From positions 641,422-654,112 of the forward strand of contig GG745349.1 of the NCBI GenBank assembly GCA_000151295.1: DNA of 12,691 nt, given 5' to 3'. Below the pieces are notes generated by a model. The model saw only the letters and a list, made by a program, of their open reading frames with translations. It did no database searches and was not told where the DNA came from. Source of the stretch: Allomyces macrogynus ATCC 38327 (taxonomy: Eukaryota > Blastocladiomycota > Blastocladiomycetes > Blastocladiales > Blastocladiaceae). This document shows positions 1 through 8,055 of this stretch, piece by piece (the stretch's first letter is position 1; each line of letters begins with the position of its first letter). A program made the translations under genes and the position numbers.

Positions 1-457
1 TGAGAGTCCGAAGTGGCTCGTCTTGAATACCCGCTCACAGGAGTGTCGCGTTCTGTGAAGTAATAAATCTTTCTCCGCTGTGATGAACCACATCGCGCGC
101 GGTCACTCGCGGCCTGAAGTCATTGCCGCGAGCGCTTGAGCACGCGCTCATCGACTCGTTACGTGACGTTGTCTTGCGCGGAAGCAAACCAAACTCAAAC
201 ATTGTGCTTGAAACGAAAACAAGCAACATTTCGATTCGAATTATGTCGCAACATTTTGGCTCTCAGCCTGAGCAGCAACAGCGACCCACATCACGATCCG
301 TTGACGTTGACGCGGCACGTGTGAGTGAGGATCTCTGAGACCAGCGTTTTCGCCATCGTTTGGATGCACCACCTATACTTGTTTCCTCAGAACATGCGAT
401 CCGCAAGAACGCCAGCTGTATTGTCGGTTCTCGATATATTGAATGGACCAAGTATTT
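1..457. other. Gene-poor stretch downstream of the first I78 relic
   Basis: I see no convincing gene here. The short open frames on both strands (up to about 71 codons) have no recognisable motif and look random. An AATAAA hexamer lies at 62-67 on the plus strand and could serve a gene ending upstream of the window, but nothing else supports that. The region lies 3' of the minus-strand I78 relic at 458-768, so part of it may be that gene's former 3' UTR. Confidence 0.4.
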
Positions 458-768
458 TCAGCCGCGCGCAAGGCGCTTGATCACATTGTTTTCGTCCAGG
501 GAGTCGATGATCCTGTCAACGAAGTAGCTGCGTTCCATGAAGCCGTTCAAGGAGAGCCGGCAATCTTCTGGCAATCCGCCTTCGTCACGGCGTTCTTTGT
601 GGCGGGATCAGTCAGAGTACGGGGAGCGCAACGCTCTGGAAGTCGAGTAACAAGCACATCGTACCTCGGGAGCCTCGCTCAGTTTCGACTCGTCCAGAAT
701 CAGGACCTTGCCGATCAGGCGCGCCTCCCACTCGGGATGTGGATACCGGGCAGATTCTCTTCGGACAT
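458..768 (-). pseudogene. I78-type peptidase inhibitor relic, copy B
   Basis: This is a broken two-exon member of a small serine-peptidase inhibitor family (I78, Aspergillus elastase inhibitor-like; usually 65-80 residues). Exon 1 (768 to 665) starts MSEEN and carries EWEARLIGKVLILDE, the conserved L(V/I)GK region. It ends at GAG before a GTACGA donor. The intron (664 to 595) is 70 nt, with CTGACTGATCC before a CACAAAG acceptor. Exon 2 (594 to 458) carries GGLPEDCR, NGFMERSYF and DRIIDSLDENNVIKRLARG then stop, matching the family's LPxxHR...DRLNVxLDxxGxI...G end. Exon 1 is 104 nt against 105 in copy A, so the ATG frame hits a stop after 17 codons. The exon 2 C-terminal frame also does not match a phase-0 splice, so at least two frame breaks are likely. 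The exon boundaries match copy A. I see the homology directly; the family name is recalled knowledge. Confidence 0.66.
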
Positions 769-1294
769 GATCATGGTGGAGTGCGCTATGAATCGCGAAA
801 CATTTCAGCCGTATTGCGTCGCATCAGTCGTCCGTCTGCGACGCATCTCAGCAGTGAACAGAATCCAACTCGTACGAGGGGGCGGCGTGTGATGTCGCCG
901 TGGATGGAGGAGGAAGCGAGTACGCTCAAGCCGATGCGATTTATGTCGGGCCAGCGAGCTGCCCGTGGACGGGTTGACGCGTCATGGTGGACCCTGGCGA
1001 CGCAAAACGCTTGAAGACCAATAGCATCACGCGAAATGGGGGTGTCTTCCATTTGTGATCCTCGAGCCTATTTACCTCGGTCGGCAATCCAACAAGGTCC
1101 GCCAGGGCATGGCAACAAGCAAGAAGCACGAAGGATGCGACAAGAATGATTGCGCGATATCATGTTCTGCCCGCTAGCTGAACCTGTTATTGTCCTTGCA
1201 GTGACAGAGGCCAGTACGCTGTCATCCATTTCCCAAACAAGCACCATTGGGCCCATACCGCGGGGATGCTCCGATATATTCCCTGGAGACATGC
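769..1294. other. Spacer between I78 relics B and A
   Basis: This 526-bp stretch lies upstream of copy B and downstream of copy A, both on the minus strand. It holds open frames of 60 to 115 codons on both strands, but none shows a domain, a repeat or biased composition that I can recognise. It probably contains the former promoter of copy B and 3' UTR of copy A. I find no third I78-like fragment inside it. Confidence 0.4.
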
Positions 1295-1625
1295 TTAGCC
1301 GCGCGAGTGCTTCGTAATCACACCGTTGGCGTCTAGGTGCACCATGATGCGGTCTGCAAAAGGCTGCGGTCCATGAGCCCATTGCGTTAGAGACGGTGCC
1401 GCTCAGGCAGGTCAGCAAGTGTCAGAGCACCCTATGAACATCACGTTTCGAGAAGGTCGGTATCGCTGATGTTCAAAATGCGATGGAATGAGGGCAAAAG
1501 TCGCGATGACACACGCATACCTAGGACACCTCGCTCACCTCCGACTCGTCCAGGATCAGGACCTTGCCGACCAGACGCGGCTCCCACACGTCGAATTGCA
1601 AGTCGGGATACTGCTGCTGGGACAT
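1295..1625 (-). pseudogene. I78-type peptidase inhibitor relic, copy A
   Basis: This is the second minus-strand member of the I78 inhibitor family. Exon 1 (1625 to 1521, 105 nt) starts MSQQQYPDLQF and runs through DVWEPRLVGKVLILDESE, the N-terminal LVGK region. The codon just before the GTATGC donor is TAG where copy B has GAG, a nonsense change in the last codon of the exon. The intron is about 1520 to 1432 (89 nt). Exon 2 (1431 to 1295) is 137 nt, the same length as in copy B. It carries ADLPERHRL, then an in-frame TAA, then NGLMDRS, then a one-base frame break, then ADRIMVHLDANGVITKHSRG and stop. The LP-HR and DRI-V-LD-NG-IT---G pattern is the I78 signature. With three disabling differences it cannot make a full inhibitor as written. 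Copies A and B share 58 of 70 bases over 1517-1586 and 661-730. Confidence 0.7.
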
Positions 1626-2207
1626 ATTGGCGATTATGCTACAGCGTCGCAAGGAATCAATGGCGTTGTCACGTTAGTCGCGGGCGGAGGGCGGCGAGCC
1701 CTTGCTCATGAGCTGCAATGTTCGCAGTACGTGTATGTGCGCGTCGGTGTTGTTGACGTGAAAGCAGTCGACTGAACAAGGAGAAAGCGAGCGTGTCAAA
1801 CAAAGTTGCGTGTCGACGCGGGCGACGCGCCAGAGGCAGGCTGGATGGTCAAGAAGATAAAATGCGACATGCGGCATCGTTCTTCCACACTCCTTTTGAC
1901 TGGGCCATCGTTGGCCATGGAAACTGATGGCGGCGCACAGATTGGGTTAGCTTGCATGTGCCCTGGCAAGACGCGTTGTATTTAACCCGCGTCCATTCTC
2001 CATTTGAGGCCGAAGCGACCTCCTTCACTCACTTCGTTTTTGAGATCATGCTTCGGGCCCCCTTCAACAACAACAACGTACGTCCATTCATTGCCAAAAC
2101 GGGCTCCACATTGGCATCTTGGGTAGCCAAGCTGATGCCATCAGAGCCATGTTTGCGTTTCTGGCGACCCCACCGCTTCATGGTTTGCTGTCGCCGCCGA
2201 CCAGATC
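1626..2207. promoter_or_regulatory. Shared upstream region between divergent I78 copies A and C
   Basis: Copies A (minus) and C (plus) start back to back on either side of this 582-bp spacer, so it should hold, or once held, both promoters. I see no strong TATA box or other recognised element; an AT-rich TGTATTTAA near 1978 is the only weak candidate. Small open frames here (about 65 to 90 codons) show no family features. The promoter role is inferred from gene orientation only. Confidence 0.3.
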
Positions 2208-2532
2208 ATGACCAACTACGACATTGAGTACCGGAAGCAGACGCTTGTGGGCAAGACGTTCGTGCAAGGTATACCGGCGCAGGCCGAGAACGAGGTACTA
2301 TACTTAACATCATCGGCGCGTCCATGCGCTTGCTTGATGGTTGCCAGAATCCGTGTAAGGTCGTCATCATCAAAAATTGACACACAAAGCCCTGACTAGA
2401 ACGAGGTCCAACTTGCCGCCGTCGCACCGGATCATCGCCCCAAACTCGATTGTTACGATGTATTTGAACACGGGCCGGCTCAGTGTGCACCTGGACGGCG
2501 GAAACAAGATCACGAGCGTCATGTACTATTGA
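2208..2532 (+). CDS. I78-type peptidase inhibitor, diverged copy C, possibly intact
   Basis: This is a plus-strand relative of copies A and B. The first ATG begins MTNYDIEYRKQTLVGK, placing LVGK near the N terminus as in the other copies. The last exon carries NLPPSHRIIAPNSIVTMYLN followed by GRLSVHLDGGNKITSVMYY and TGA. This fits the I78 consensus (LPxxHRVIxPxxxVTMD, RLNVHLDxxGxIT) better than copies A or B do. The intron is uncertain. A donor at 2269 (GTATAC, after a phase-1 exon 2208-2268) joined to an acceptor ending at 2389 (CACAAAG) or 2359 (GTAAG) keeps the frame open; the first choice gives 67 residues. A donor at 2295 (GTACTA), matching the junction in A and B, with the CTGACTAG acceptor at 2399 would break the frame. 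It has no signal peptide, and the usual final Gly is replaced by Tyr-Tyr. The expected role is binding and blocking a serine peptidase. Confidence 0.55.
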
Positions 2533-2705
2533 AGTCGATGAGGATTCAATCGTGTCCGATTTTGCCCTTTGTTCCTCGCCATGCACATCGCCATTAGGCT
2601 CGCTTTCGAGGTGGCGGATCACACCGGAAATGCAAAATGCACCCGATATGGCCAGTGCAGGGTGGAGAGAAGAGGCGGGGCTTCCTGGTAATCGCTCCGG
2701 CAACA

Positions 2706-2711
2706 AATAAA
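2706..2711 (+). terminator. Candidate polyadenylation signal AATAAA for I78 copy C
   Basis: A perfect AATAAA lies 174 bp after the stop codon of copy C on the same strand, in a local AT-rich patch (ACAAATAAATAG). The hexamer is visible; its use as a 3'-end signal is inferred from position only. Confidence 0.35.
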
Positions 2712-2910
2712 TAGTGTTGTTGGTCAAACTTTGCGCGTGCTCGTCGTCTACATGTTATGTACTGTCGTGACAGCGGTCGTGACAGGTCAGAAACCGTTGT
2801 GGCGCGAAGGTTCTGGGTGAGGTGCGGGCTGGTGCCATCTTCTGGCTGTCAAGGAGAGTGGAACAATTCAACATCGCATTTCATGAGCTGCTGCCCCACA
2901 CTGAAATGGT

Positions 2911-2918
2911 TTTATATT
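2911..2918 (-). terminator. Candidate AATATA-type polyadenylation signal for the RasGAP gene
   Basis: On the minus strand this reads AATATAAA, about 70 bp after the RasGAP stop codon at 2989-2991. AATATA is a known weak variant of the polyadenylation hexamer. The same letters contain TATAAA, but no minus-strand gene starts just downstream, so a 3'-end role is more likely than a promoter. Position is the only support. Confidence 0.25.
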
Positions 2919-2988
2919 CCACGCAGTTCGAGTCCTCGCTTTCTGCTGATCCAGACCCGCCGCTCGCCTCGTCAGTCCCAATTCCGCT

Positions 2989-5408
2989 TCACAATCCTCG
3001 TCCATCGTCATCTCCGCTCACGACCACGACCAGCGGCGCCGACGCGTGCCGGTGCTTGAGCGGGACCCCTTCGCCACCGCGCACCCCGCCGTCGTCGTCC
3101 TGCACGTCCATATCGACGCTCGCCGACGCGTTCCCGCCCGGCGACTGCGAGCTGGACTCGCGGAACGACCCGGACCGTCTCAGCTCAATCGAGCTGCGCG
3201 ATCGCATCGACGACGTGTTGCTGTCGAACCGCGTGACGAGAGCCATGGTCGTGGGCCGTTTCGTCGCCGTGCTCGACGATGATGGTGGCGGGGTGGATGC
3301 GGCGGTTGGGAGCGTGAGCTGCGCGTCGCTCTGCGACTTGGAGAAACCGGCCGAGACGGCCGAGAGAATCGCCTGCGACGGCGTCTGCGAAAGCCGCCGC
3401 TGCTTGATGGATGCGATTTCGCGCAGAATGATGGCGAGCCGGTTGATGGTCGGCGCTTCGACGGATCTCGCGCCGGCCTGCATCGCGGTGATGTTCTTGG
3501 AAAGGAGCCGGAACAGGTCGGAGAGCTGCCGCTCAATGTCTATTTCGGTCACGATCAGTCAGGCGACACAAGGACAAGAAATGGCAGGTAAAACACGGAC
3601 CAAAACTCTTGAGCGGTTCTGGCGCGCCGAGCCCGAGCGTCGACACGGCCGACGACGATCCCGACCTCCCACCACTTCCCTTGTCGAGCGCGGGCGTGGA
3701 CGAAGACGACGAGGACGACGACGTTGACGCGTCCTTGCCGAAAATAATGTGCACCAGCCTTCGCCGCGTCGTGCCTGGACTACGCGCCTCGGTCGCGCAC
3801 GGGTGGACCGACAACGACATGGGCGTGTCTGGCGTAACGGGTGATGACGGAACCGACGAGGGCGTCGACGACGTACCGGCCGGTGGTGGCAGGGCCACCA
3901 GCTGCGAGACCGTGTCGAGGTAGGCCTTGAGCGTCGGGATCAATTCCGTGAGAATCGGGTTGAGCGGCGTCATGAACGGTTCCTTGGCGCCGTCAAATGT
4001 GGAAAAGTTTGCGAGCTGCTGCAGCGACTTGGAGACGAGCGTGAGCGTGCGCGCAACAGTCGGGTTCGGGAACGTGTCGCAGAGGCCAAACAGTTTGGGA
4101 CCGAGAATCGCGGCATTGATGAACCGCAGGAACAGGAACGACGAGACGACCGTGTAGTTGCATTCTGGGTGGTCGCGCCACTTGCGCATGACCCTTGCGC
4201 GGAGCATGGCAAAGACCGACCGCAGTTGCGGCGGGAAGTCGTCGATCGTGGCCACGAGTCGCTCGACGATCCACTTGATGTAGCTTTCGAGCACAACCAG
4301 GCTCTCTTCGAGGTGCTCGCACGAACTCGAGGAAGCCGAGGCCGAGGTCCGCTCCATGCGCAGCGGGTCGAGTTCGCACTTGCGGTTATCGGTCATGATC
4401 GTCTTGATGACGGGCCGCAGCAGGTTGCCGAGATATGAGACTGCGACCAGTTTCATGAAATGGTCAACCGACTTGGACGCGAGCGAGTTGGCGCGGAACA
4501 GCAGTGCCGGGTCAGCCGTGTGCTCGAGTTCAGCGGCACACACCGACTCGAGGTACTGGTCGTGCAACTGAATACTGTACATGACGTGCAGCAGCACGCG
4601 CGCCGTCTCGTCGCGGTCCTCGACGACCCGCTCCATGCACGTAATCACGTGCATTTGCGGGTCGATCATGACCGTGACCAGTGGCTTGAACACGGGCAGC
4701 GGCAGGATGTACTCGTTGGTGTAGGTCAGCCGTATTCGGATCGAGCCGTTGTTGCCCGACGATTCGGCCAGCTTGAGCGGGTGCCACGATTCGGTCGGCT
4801 TGCCGGGCGTCAGCTGCGTCGCGTGGATCGTAGCCGTGCCCATGTGCGTGTCCTTGAGCAGCCGCTTGCTCCAGACCTCGACTGTTCGAGTTGGAAATTG
4901 ATAGGATGTCCGTGAATATGATTAGCGCCGTCAAACAGGACCGACAGTGAAAGCACCGCCTCCAGTAAAGCGCACCTTCCACTTGCCGCAGATCCGCTTC
5001 AAACTCGACCTCAAACTCCTGATCCCAAAATACCGACTTGTCCTTGTCCTTGCCGCGCACCGTGAGCGTCTTATACGTCTGCGGCGCCGCGCGCGACTCG
5101 GCCGGCGATAGAGACGGCGATGCGCGTGGGATCAGCGACCGCTTGCGACGCTGCGGAGCCGCGGGTGGAAGGGGCGGTGTCGCGAGCTGGCCATTCGACC
5201 CGAGCGTGCCGGGCGCCGACGCAATTCGGTTGCCTGGATCGTCGGCGGAATTGGTCACGATTGAGAGAGCGCCCATGTCGCTGGCCGCGTAGACGACGCG
5301 CAAGACGGCAAACGCGTCAATCGAGTCCGAGGCCAGGTCCGGGAACCGTGCCTCCACGACACGCGCGAGCAGCCGGTGGTCGCGCCGCAGACTGCACGAG
5401 GCGGCCAT
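2989..5408 (-). CDS. C2 domain-containing Ras GTPase-activating protein
   Basis: This protein should stimulate GTP hydrolysis by Ras-type GTPases at membranes. Three exons give about 754 residues: 5408-4976, 4881-3601 and 3539-2989. The introns are 4975-4882 (donor GTGCGC) and 3600-3540 (donor GTCCGT, acceptor AATAG, CTGACTGAT upstream); both keep frame. Residues 7-42 (RLLARVVEARFPDL) and 112 to about 200 (SVFWDQEFEVEFEADL, then VEVWSKRLLKDTHMGTATI) form a C2 domain. It is split by a Pro/Ser/Arg-rich insertion at 43-111 containing RRKR. The RasGAP domain spans roughly 220-450. LFRANSLASK holds the arginine finger (Arg274), and FLFLRFINAAILGPKLFGL (383-401) is the family's signature helix. Catalytic residues are present, so it is probably active. 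The C-terminal third is Ser/Pro-rich with a poly-Ser run, then a helical segment starting DIERQLSDLFRLL at 572. An in-frame Met at 5609 would add 67 residues; I chose 5408 because the C2 strand begins right after it. Confidence 0.88.
3660..3740 (-). repeat. Serine-coding low-complexity tract in the RasGAP linker
   Basis: On the minus strand this encodes a Thr/Ser-rich run with eight consecutive serines followed by a Gly/Ser-rich patch, between the RasGAP domain and the C-terminal helical segment. It uses mixed serine codons (TCG, TCC, AGC), so it is not a simple trinucleotide expansion. It is probably a disordered linker. Confidence 0.6.
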
Positions 5409-6091
5409 CGTGACGGCGCCGCGGCATGCGGCGCAGAGACTGGTTGATGTGGCCGGGAAAGTGGCAGGTGGTGGAGGAGACGACCGTCGGTACGGCAACG
5501 ACGACGATGACGGCGAGCGGCAGAAACAACAGCCGTCGACCCAGACTGGCCGGGCGCGGGCAACTCGCAGCGGCGTGCGCGACAGGGAGCAAACTGCGAC
5601 GAGTCCCAAGCGGATGGCGGCGTCGTGGCGGGCAGGATTTGTGGGCGTTTGAGGTGAGGGTGATTTGAACGGAGCAAAAAGGAGACAGGCCGATCCCTTG
5701 ATTTCTGATCACTTCACCGTGACGATCGCTTCCAAGTCTCCAGGAGACCAGGAAGGGCTGACAAGACGCGCCTGGGGCCAGAATCGTTGGAAACGTTGCC
5801 GGGGCCTTCACCGAGCTCGCCTCTTGCTTGAATGGTGACCAGGCCGACTGTGCTGTCAACGGTTGCAGGACGAGTTCATGGTTCGGCCGGGAGACAAATC
5901 TCTCGGTGCTTGATTTGCACGCCGGCACGACCATGAGCACACGCGGCCAAAACAGTTCTTATTCAAACCCCCCCCCCCCCCCTCCCCGCGCCATGATGTT
6001 GGCAAAATTCGAGCCAATGTGGACTGCTGGAGCCCTCGCTGTGGCCACAGATCGGCCCTGCTCGCGGATCATCCCGTCCTCAGCGCGCCCG
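5409..6091. other. Intergenic region: RasGAP 5' side and URC4 3' side
   Basis: Both flanking genes are on the minus strand. This 683-bp stretch therefore holds the 3' end of URC4 and the promoter and 5' UTR of the RasGAP gene. The minus-strand frame stays open from 5609 into the RasGAP coding region, but those extra residues look like translated UTR (Pro/Ser/Arg-rich). A long homopolymeric C run sits at 5968-5982. On the minus strand an AATAAG just past that run (about 5957-5962) could be a weak URC4 3'-end signal. I see no further gene. Confidence 0.45.
5968..5982. repeat. Homopolymer run of 15 C (G on the minus strand)
   Basis: Fifteen consecutive C, then one T and four more C, lie in the non-coding gap between the RasGAP gene and URC4. 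Such runs slip in replication and in sequencing, so the exact length is unreliable. Confidence 0.95.
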
Positions 6092-7883
6092 CTAAAAGAC
6101 AGTTCCGTCCGAAATCAAGTTCATGGGCGGGCCACGCGTCACGGGCCGTTTCTTGGCCGCAATTTCGCGTCCGGCCTAGTTGTACGGCAACGTCGGGTCA
6201 GTGCCAACCGGACATGAACACATTCGTGGTGGAAGCTGCCGGAAATGTACCTTCCAGGTCCCTCCCTCAAGCACCTTGGCCAGCTCGAGCGCGTCGGCCG
6301 ACATGCCGAGCGCGCCGCGTACGCCCTTCCCCACCTCGTCCAACAGCGCGACCGTCAGCGCGCGCCACTCGACAATCGCGTCGTCGTGCGGGTAGAAGAG
6401 CGGCACCATCTCGACCTCATCAGCGCCCTTGCCTGCCTGCTCGCGCGCTTGCCGCATTCCACGGTCTAGGGCCTCGTCACGCAGCTTCAAAACGCCAAAG
6501 TCGAGGAACAGGCCGCCGTTGCGGTACTCGGCGAGTCCCGTCAGGTGCGTTTTCCGGAGCACTGTCCAGCCGAGAATCGACTCGAGCGGCTCCATGAGCG
6601 AGTAGGTCAGCCACTGCGAGAGCTTGTGGAGTGGAACGAGCGCGCTAGCCTCGGACGTGGCCTGCGCCTGCATCGTGCGCGACCGCCACACGTCGCCAAG
6701 CGGCGTACCGTGCAGGGTGATCCGCGACGGCCAGATCGGCTTGAGTTGCTGCACGACGGCCCATAAGTCGTCAATGTCGACGGCGTTGTCGGTGGGTTTT
6801 GGCCTGGAGAGAATCTACGACCGCGGGTTCGCATGCGGGTCAGCTTTCGAGAATCAGGGAATGCATTGGCCGCTACGGATCAGGAGCGCACATACCAATC
6901 AAGTTGCCCGGTCGAGCATACTTGGCACCCGTGAACGTCACGCTGTCGGCAAGAACTTGACCGAGCTTGACGAGAAGAGAGCAACGGCCGTCCAGGCCCA
7001 CGAGCGGGTTGGTGCCGGTTATCTGCATGCTGTGGTCGGGAAAACCGGAATGATAAGAGAGAAAACTATGAGGTTGCTCAATCCAACGGGAACGCACCCG
7101 CTGCGAAGCGCATCGACGGTCAACTTGGAGAGTCCGACCGCATCGACTTGCGTTGGCGTCTCCGAGTTGGACGAGAACACACCGGCCTTAAACAGTTCGA
7201 GCGACGCAATGGCCAGCCCTTCACTGCGACGATACGTCTTGCCCGACCCGCTCTCGACGAATTTCCACTCGTTACCCGCGCCAGCATCGAGCAAGACCGA
7301 AACGATGAACAGGTCCAGAACGCTAGGGAGCCAAAGTGGTCGACAAATCAGTCCGCTTCCGAACATATTCCCACTCGTTTGCAGCGTCAACGTACCGACG
7401 CGCTTGCTCGACGTTGTCCACCCCCTGCGCCGCCCAATCCTTGCGCAGCTCGGCAATGCGGTCGATACCGTCCATTTCAAAATGGCGCCAGCGAGAGTGG
7501 GGCGGCACGTCGGTCGGGTTCTTGTAGTCACGCCGGATCAGTTGCACGACAAAGTCGACAACATTGGGCAGCTTGGATGCGTCTACGTCCATGGCGACTG
7601 TCTTGCCAGCGCGCGCCAGGTCGAGCATGGCCGTGCATCGCTCGCGAACAGCATGAAGGCTGCACAGGTACGCAACATCGCTGTTGAGTGTACCAGTGCT
7701 GCCGTTGGAGGGCTCCTTGGACATCATGATGCTGGTGCTTGCGTCGAGGGCCTCGTGGCTTGTCAAATTGTGGGAGGAAGCACTGGCGCTGGCACTGGTG
7801 CTGTTGGTTGGTGCTGGCGAGGACGACGAGGTCGTCGACGGTGGTTGCGTGTTCAGGCGCACCGTGCGAAAACGAGGAGCCAT
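6092..7883 (-). CDS. URC4: URC4/DUF1688 uracil catabolism protein, five exons
   Basis: URC4 is needed for the URC route by which some fungi use uracil as a nitrogen source; its chemistry is unknown to me. Exons are 7883-7396, 7322-7098, 7029-6896, 6814-6251 and 6175-6092. The introns are 73, 68, 81 and 75 nt with donors GTACGT, GTGCGT, GTATGT and GTACAT. Family landmarks in order: YLCSLHAVRERC (72-83), PPHSRWRHFE (127-136), LDLFIVSVLLDAGAG (165-179), RRSEGLAIASL, NPLVGLDGR (245-253), RPGNLI, LKPIWPSRI, LGDVW, LHKLSQWLTYS (344-354), LTGLAEYRNGGLFLD (373-387), EWRALTVALLD, VLEGGTWK, then AGREIAAKKRP and SDGTVF at the C terminus. About 497 residues, with a Ser/Thr-rich N-terminal 50. One flaw: after the third intron the frame works only if one A is dropped from the AAAA run (plus-strand TTTT, 6797-6800). 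A shorter exon 3 ending at an earlier GTATGC donor with a CTCCAG acceptor keeps frame but loses the conserved RPGNLI. Confidence 0.9.
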
Positions 7884-8055
7884 CGCACAAACGAACAAGA
7901 CCGCGACGCGTCGGCCTTGTACACGTGATGCGCCCACCGCTCCACCGCACTCCAGCAAGTCGGAAACGACTTACCATGACCGTTCCGCCGATCACAACCT
8001 CTTGCTTGAGCAAGAACTCGTAATCAACCTAACCCGCCTGTCCAGAGCCAAGTAA
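7884..8055. promoter_or_regulatory. Bidirectional upstream region, URC4 and first F-box-like gene
   Basis: URC4 (minus) and the F-box-like reading frame (plus) start 172 bp apart in opposite directions, so both promoters must share this gap if both are transcribed. I see no TATA box. The URC4 frame remains open to 7958, so its start could lie 25 codons further upstream, inside this gap. Confidence 0.45.

Larger units (their letters stand above)
2533..2988. other. Convergent 3' region between I78 copy C and the RasGAP gene
   Basis: Copy C (plus) and the RasGAP gene (minus) end toward each other across this 456-bp stretch. I find no gene in it. It holds an AATAAA on the plus strand at 2706-2711 and an AATATAAA on the minus strand at 2911-2918, each placed where a 3'-end signal for the flanking gene could lie. 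Open frames of 75 to 100 codons here show no domain and are probably chance. Confidence 0.4.

Noticed and set aside
443..892. A 149-codon open frame on the plus strand
   Set aside because: It is antisense to I78 relic B. The plus-strand similarity between this region and 1488-1775 is explained by the minus-strand homology of copies A and B.
1068..1418. A 116-codon minus-strand frame as a separate gene
   Set aside because: Its first part is the out-of-frame reading of I78 copy A exon 2; the rest (for example VLVWEMDDSVLASV) matches nothing I know.
2206..2727. A 173-codon open frame on the minus strand
   Set aside because: It is antisense to I78 copy C, whose plus-strand protein matches a known family pattern.
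2822..3727. A 301-codon open frame on the plus strand
   Set aside because: It is antisense to RasGAP exon 3 and the end of exon 2; composition is Ser/Arg-rich with no motif.
5317..5940. A 207-codon open frame on the minus strand upstream of the RasGAP gene
   Set aside because: It overlaps the C2-coding exon in a different frame and covers promoter sequence; no recognisable domain.
6624..7928. A 434-codon open frame on the plus strand
   Set aside because: It lies antisense to URC4 exons and introns, has no domain of its own, and is a by-product of GC-rich coding sequence on the other strand.
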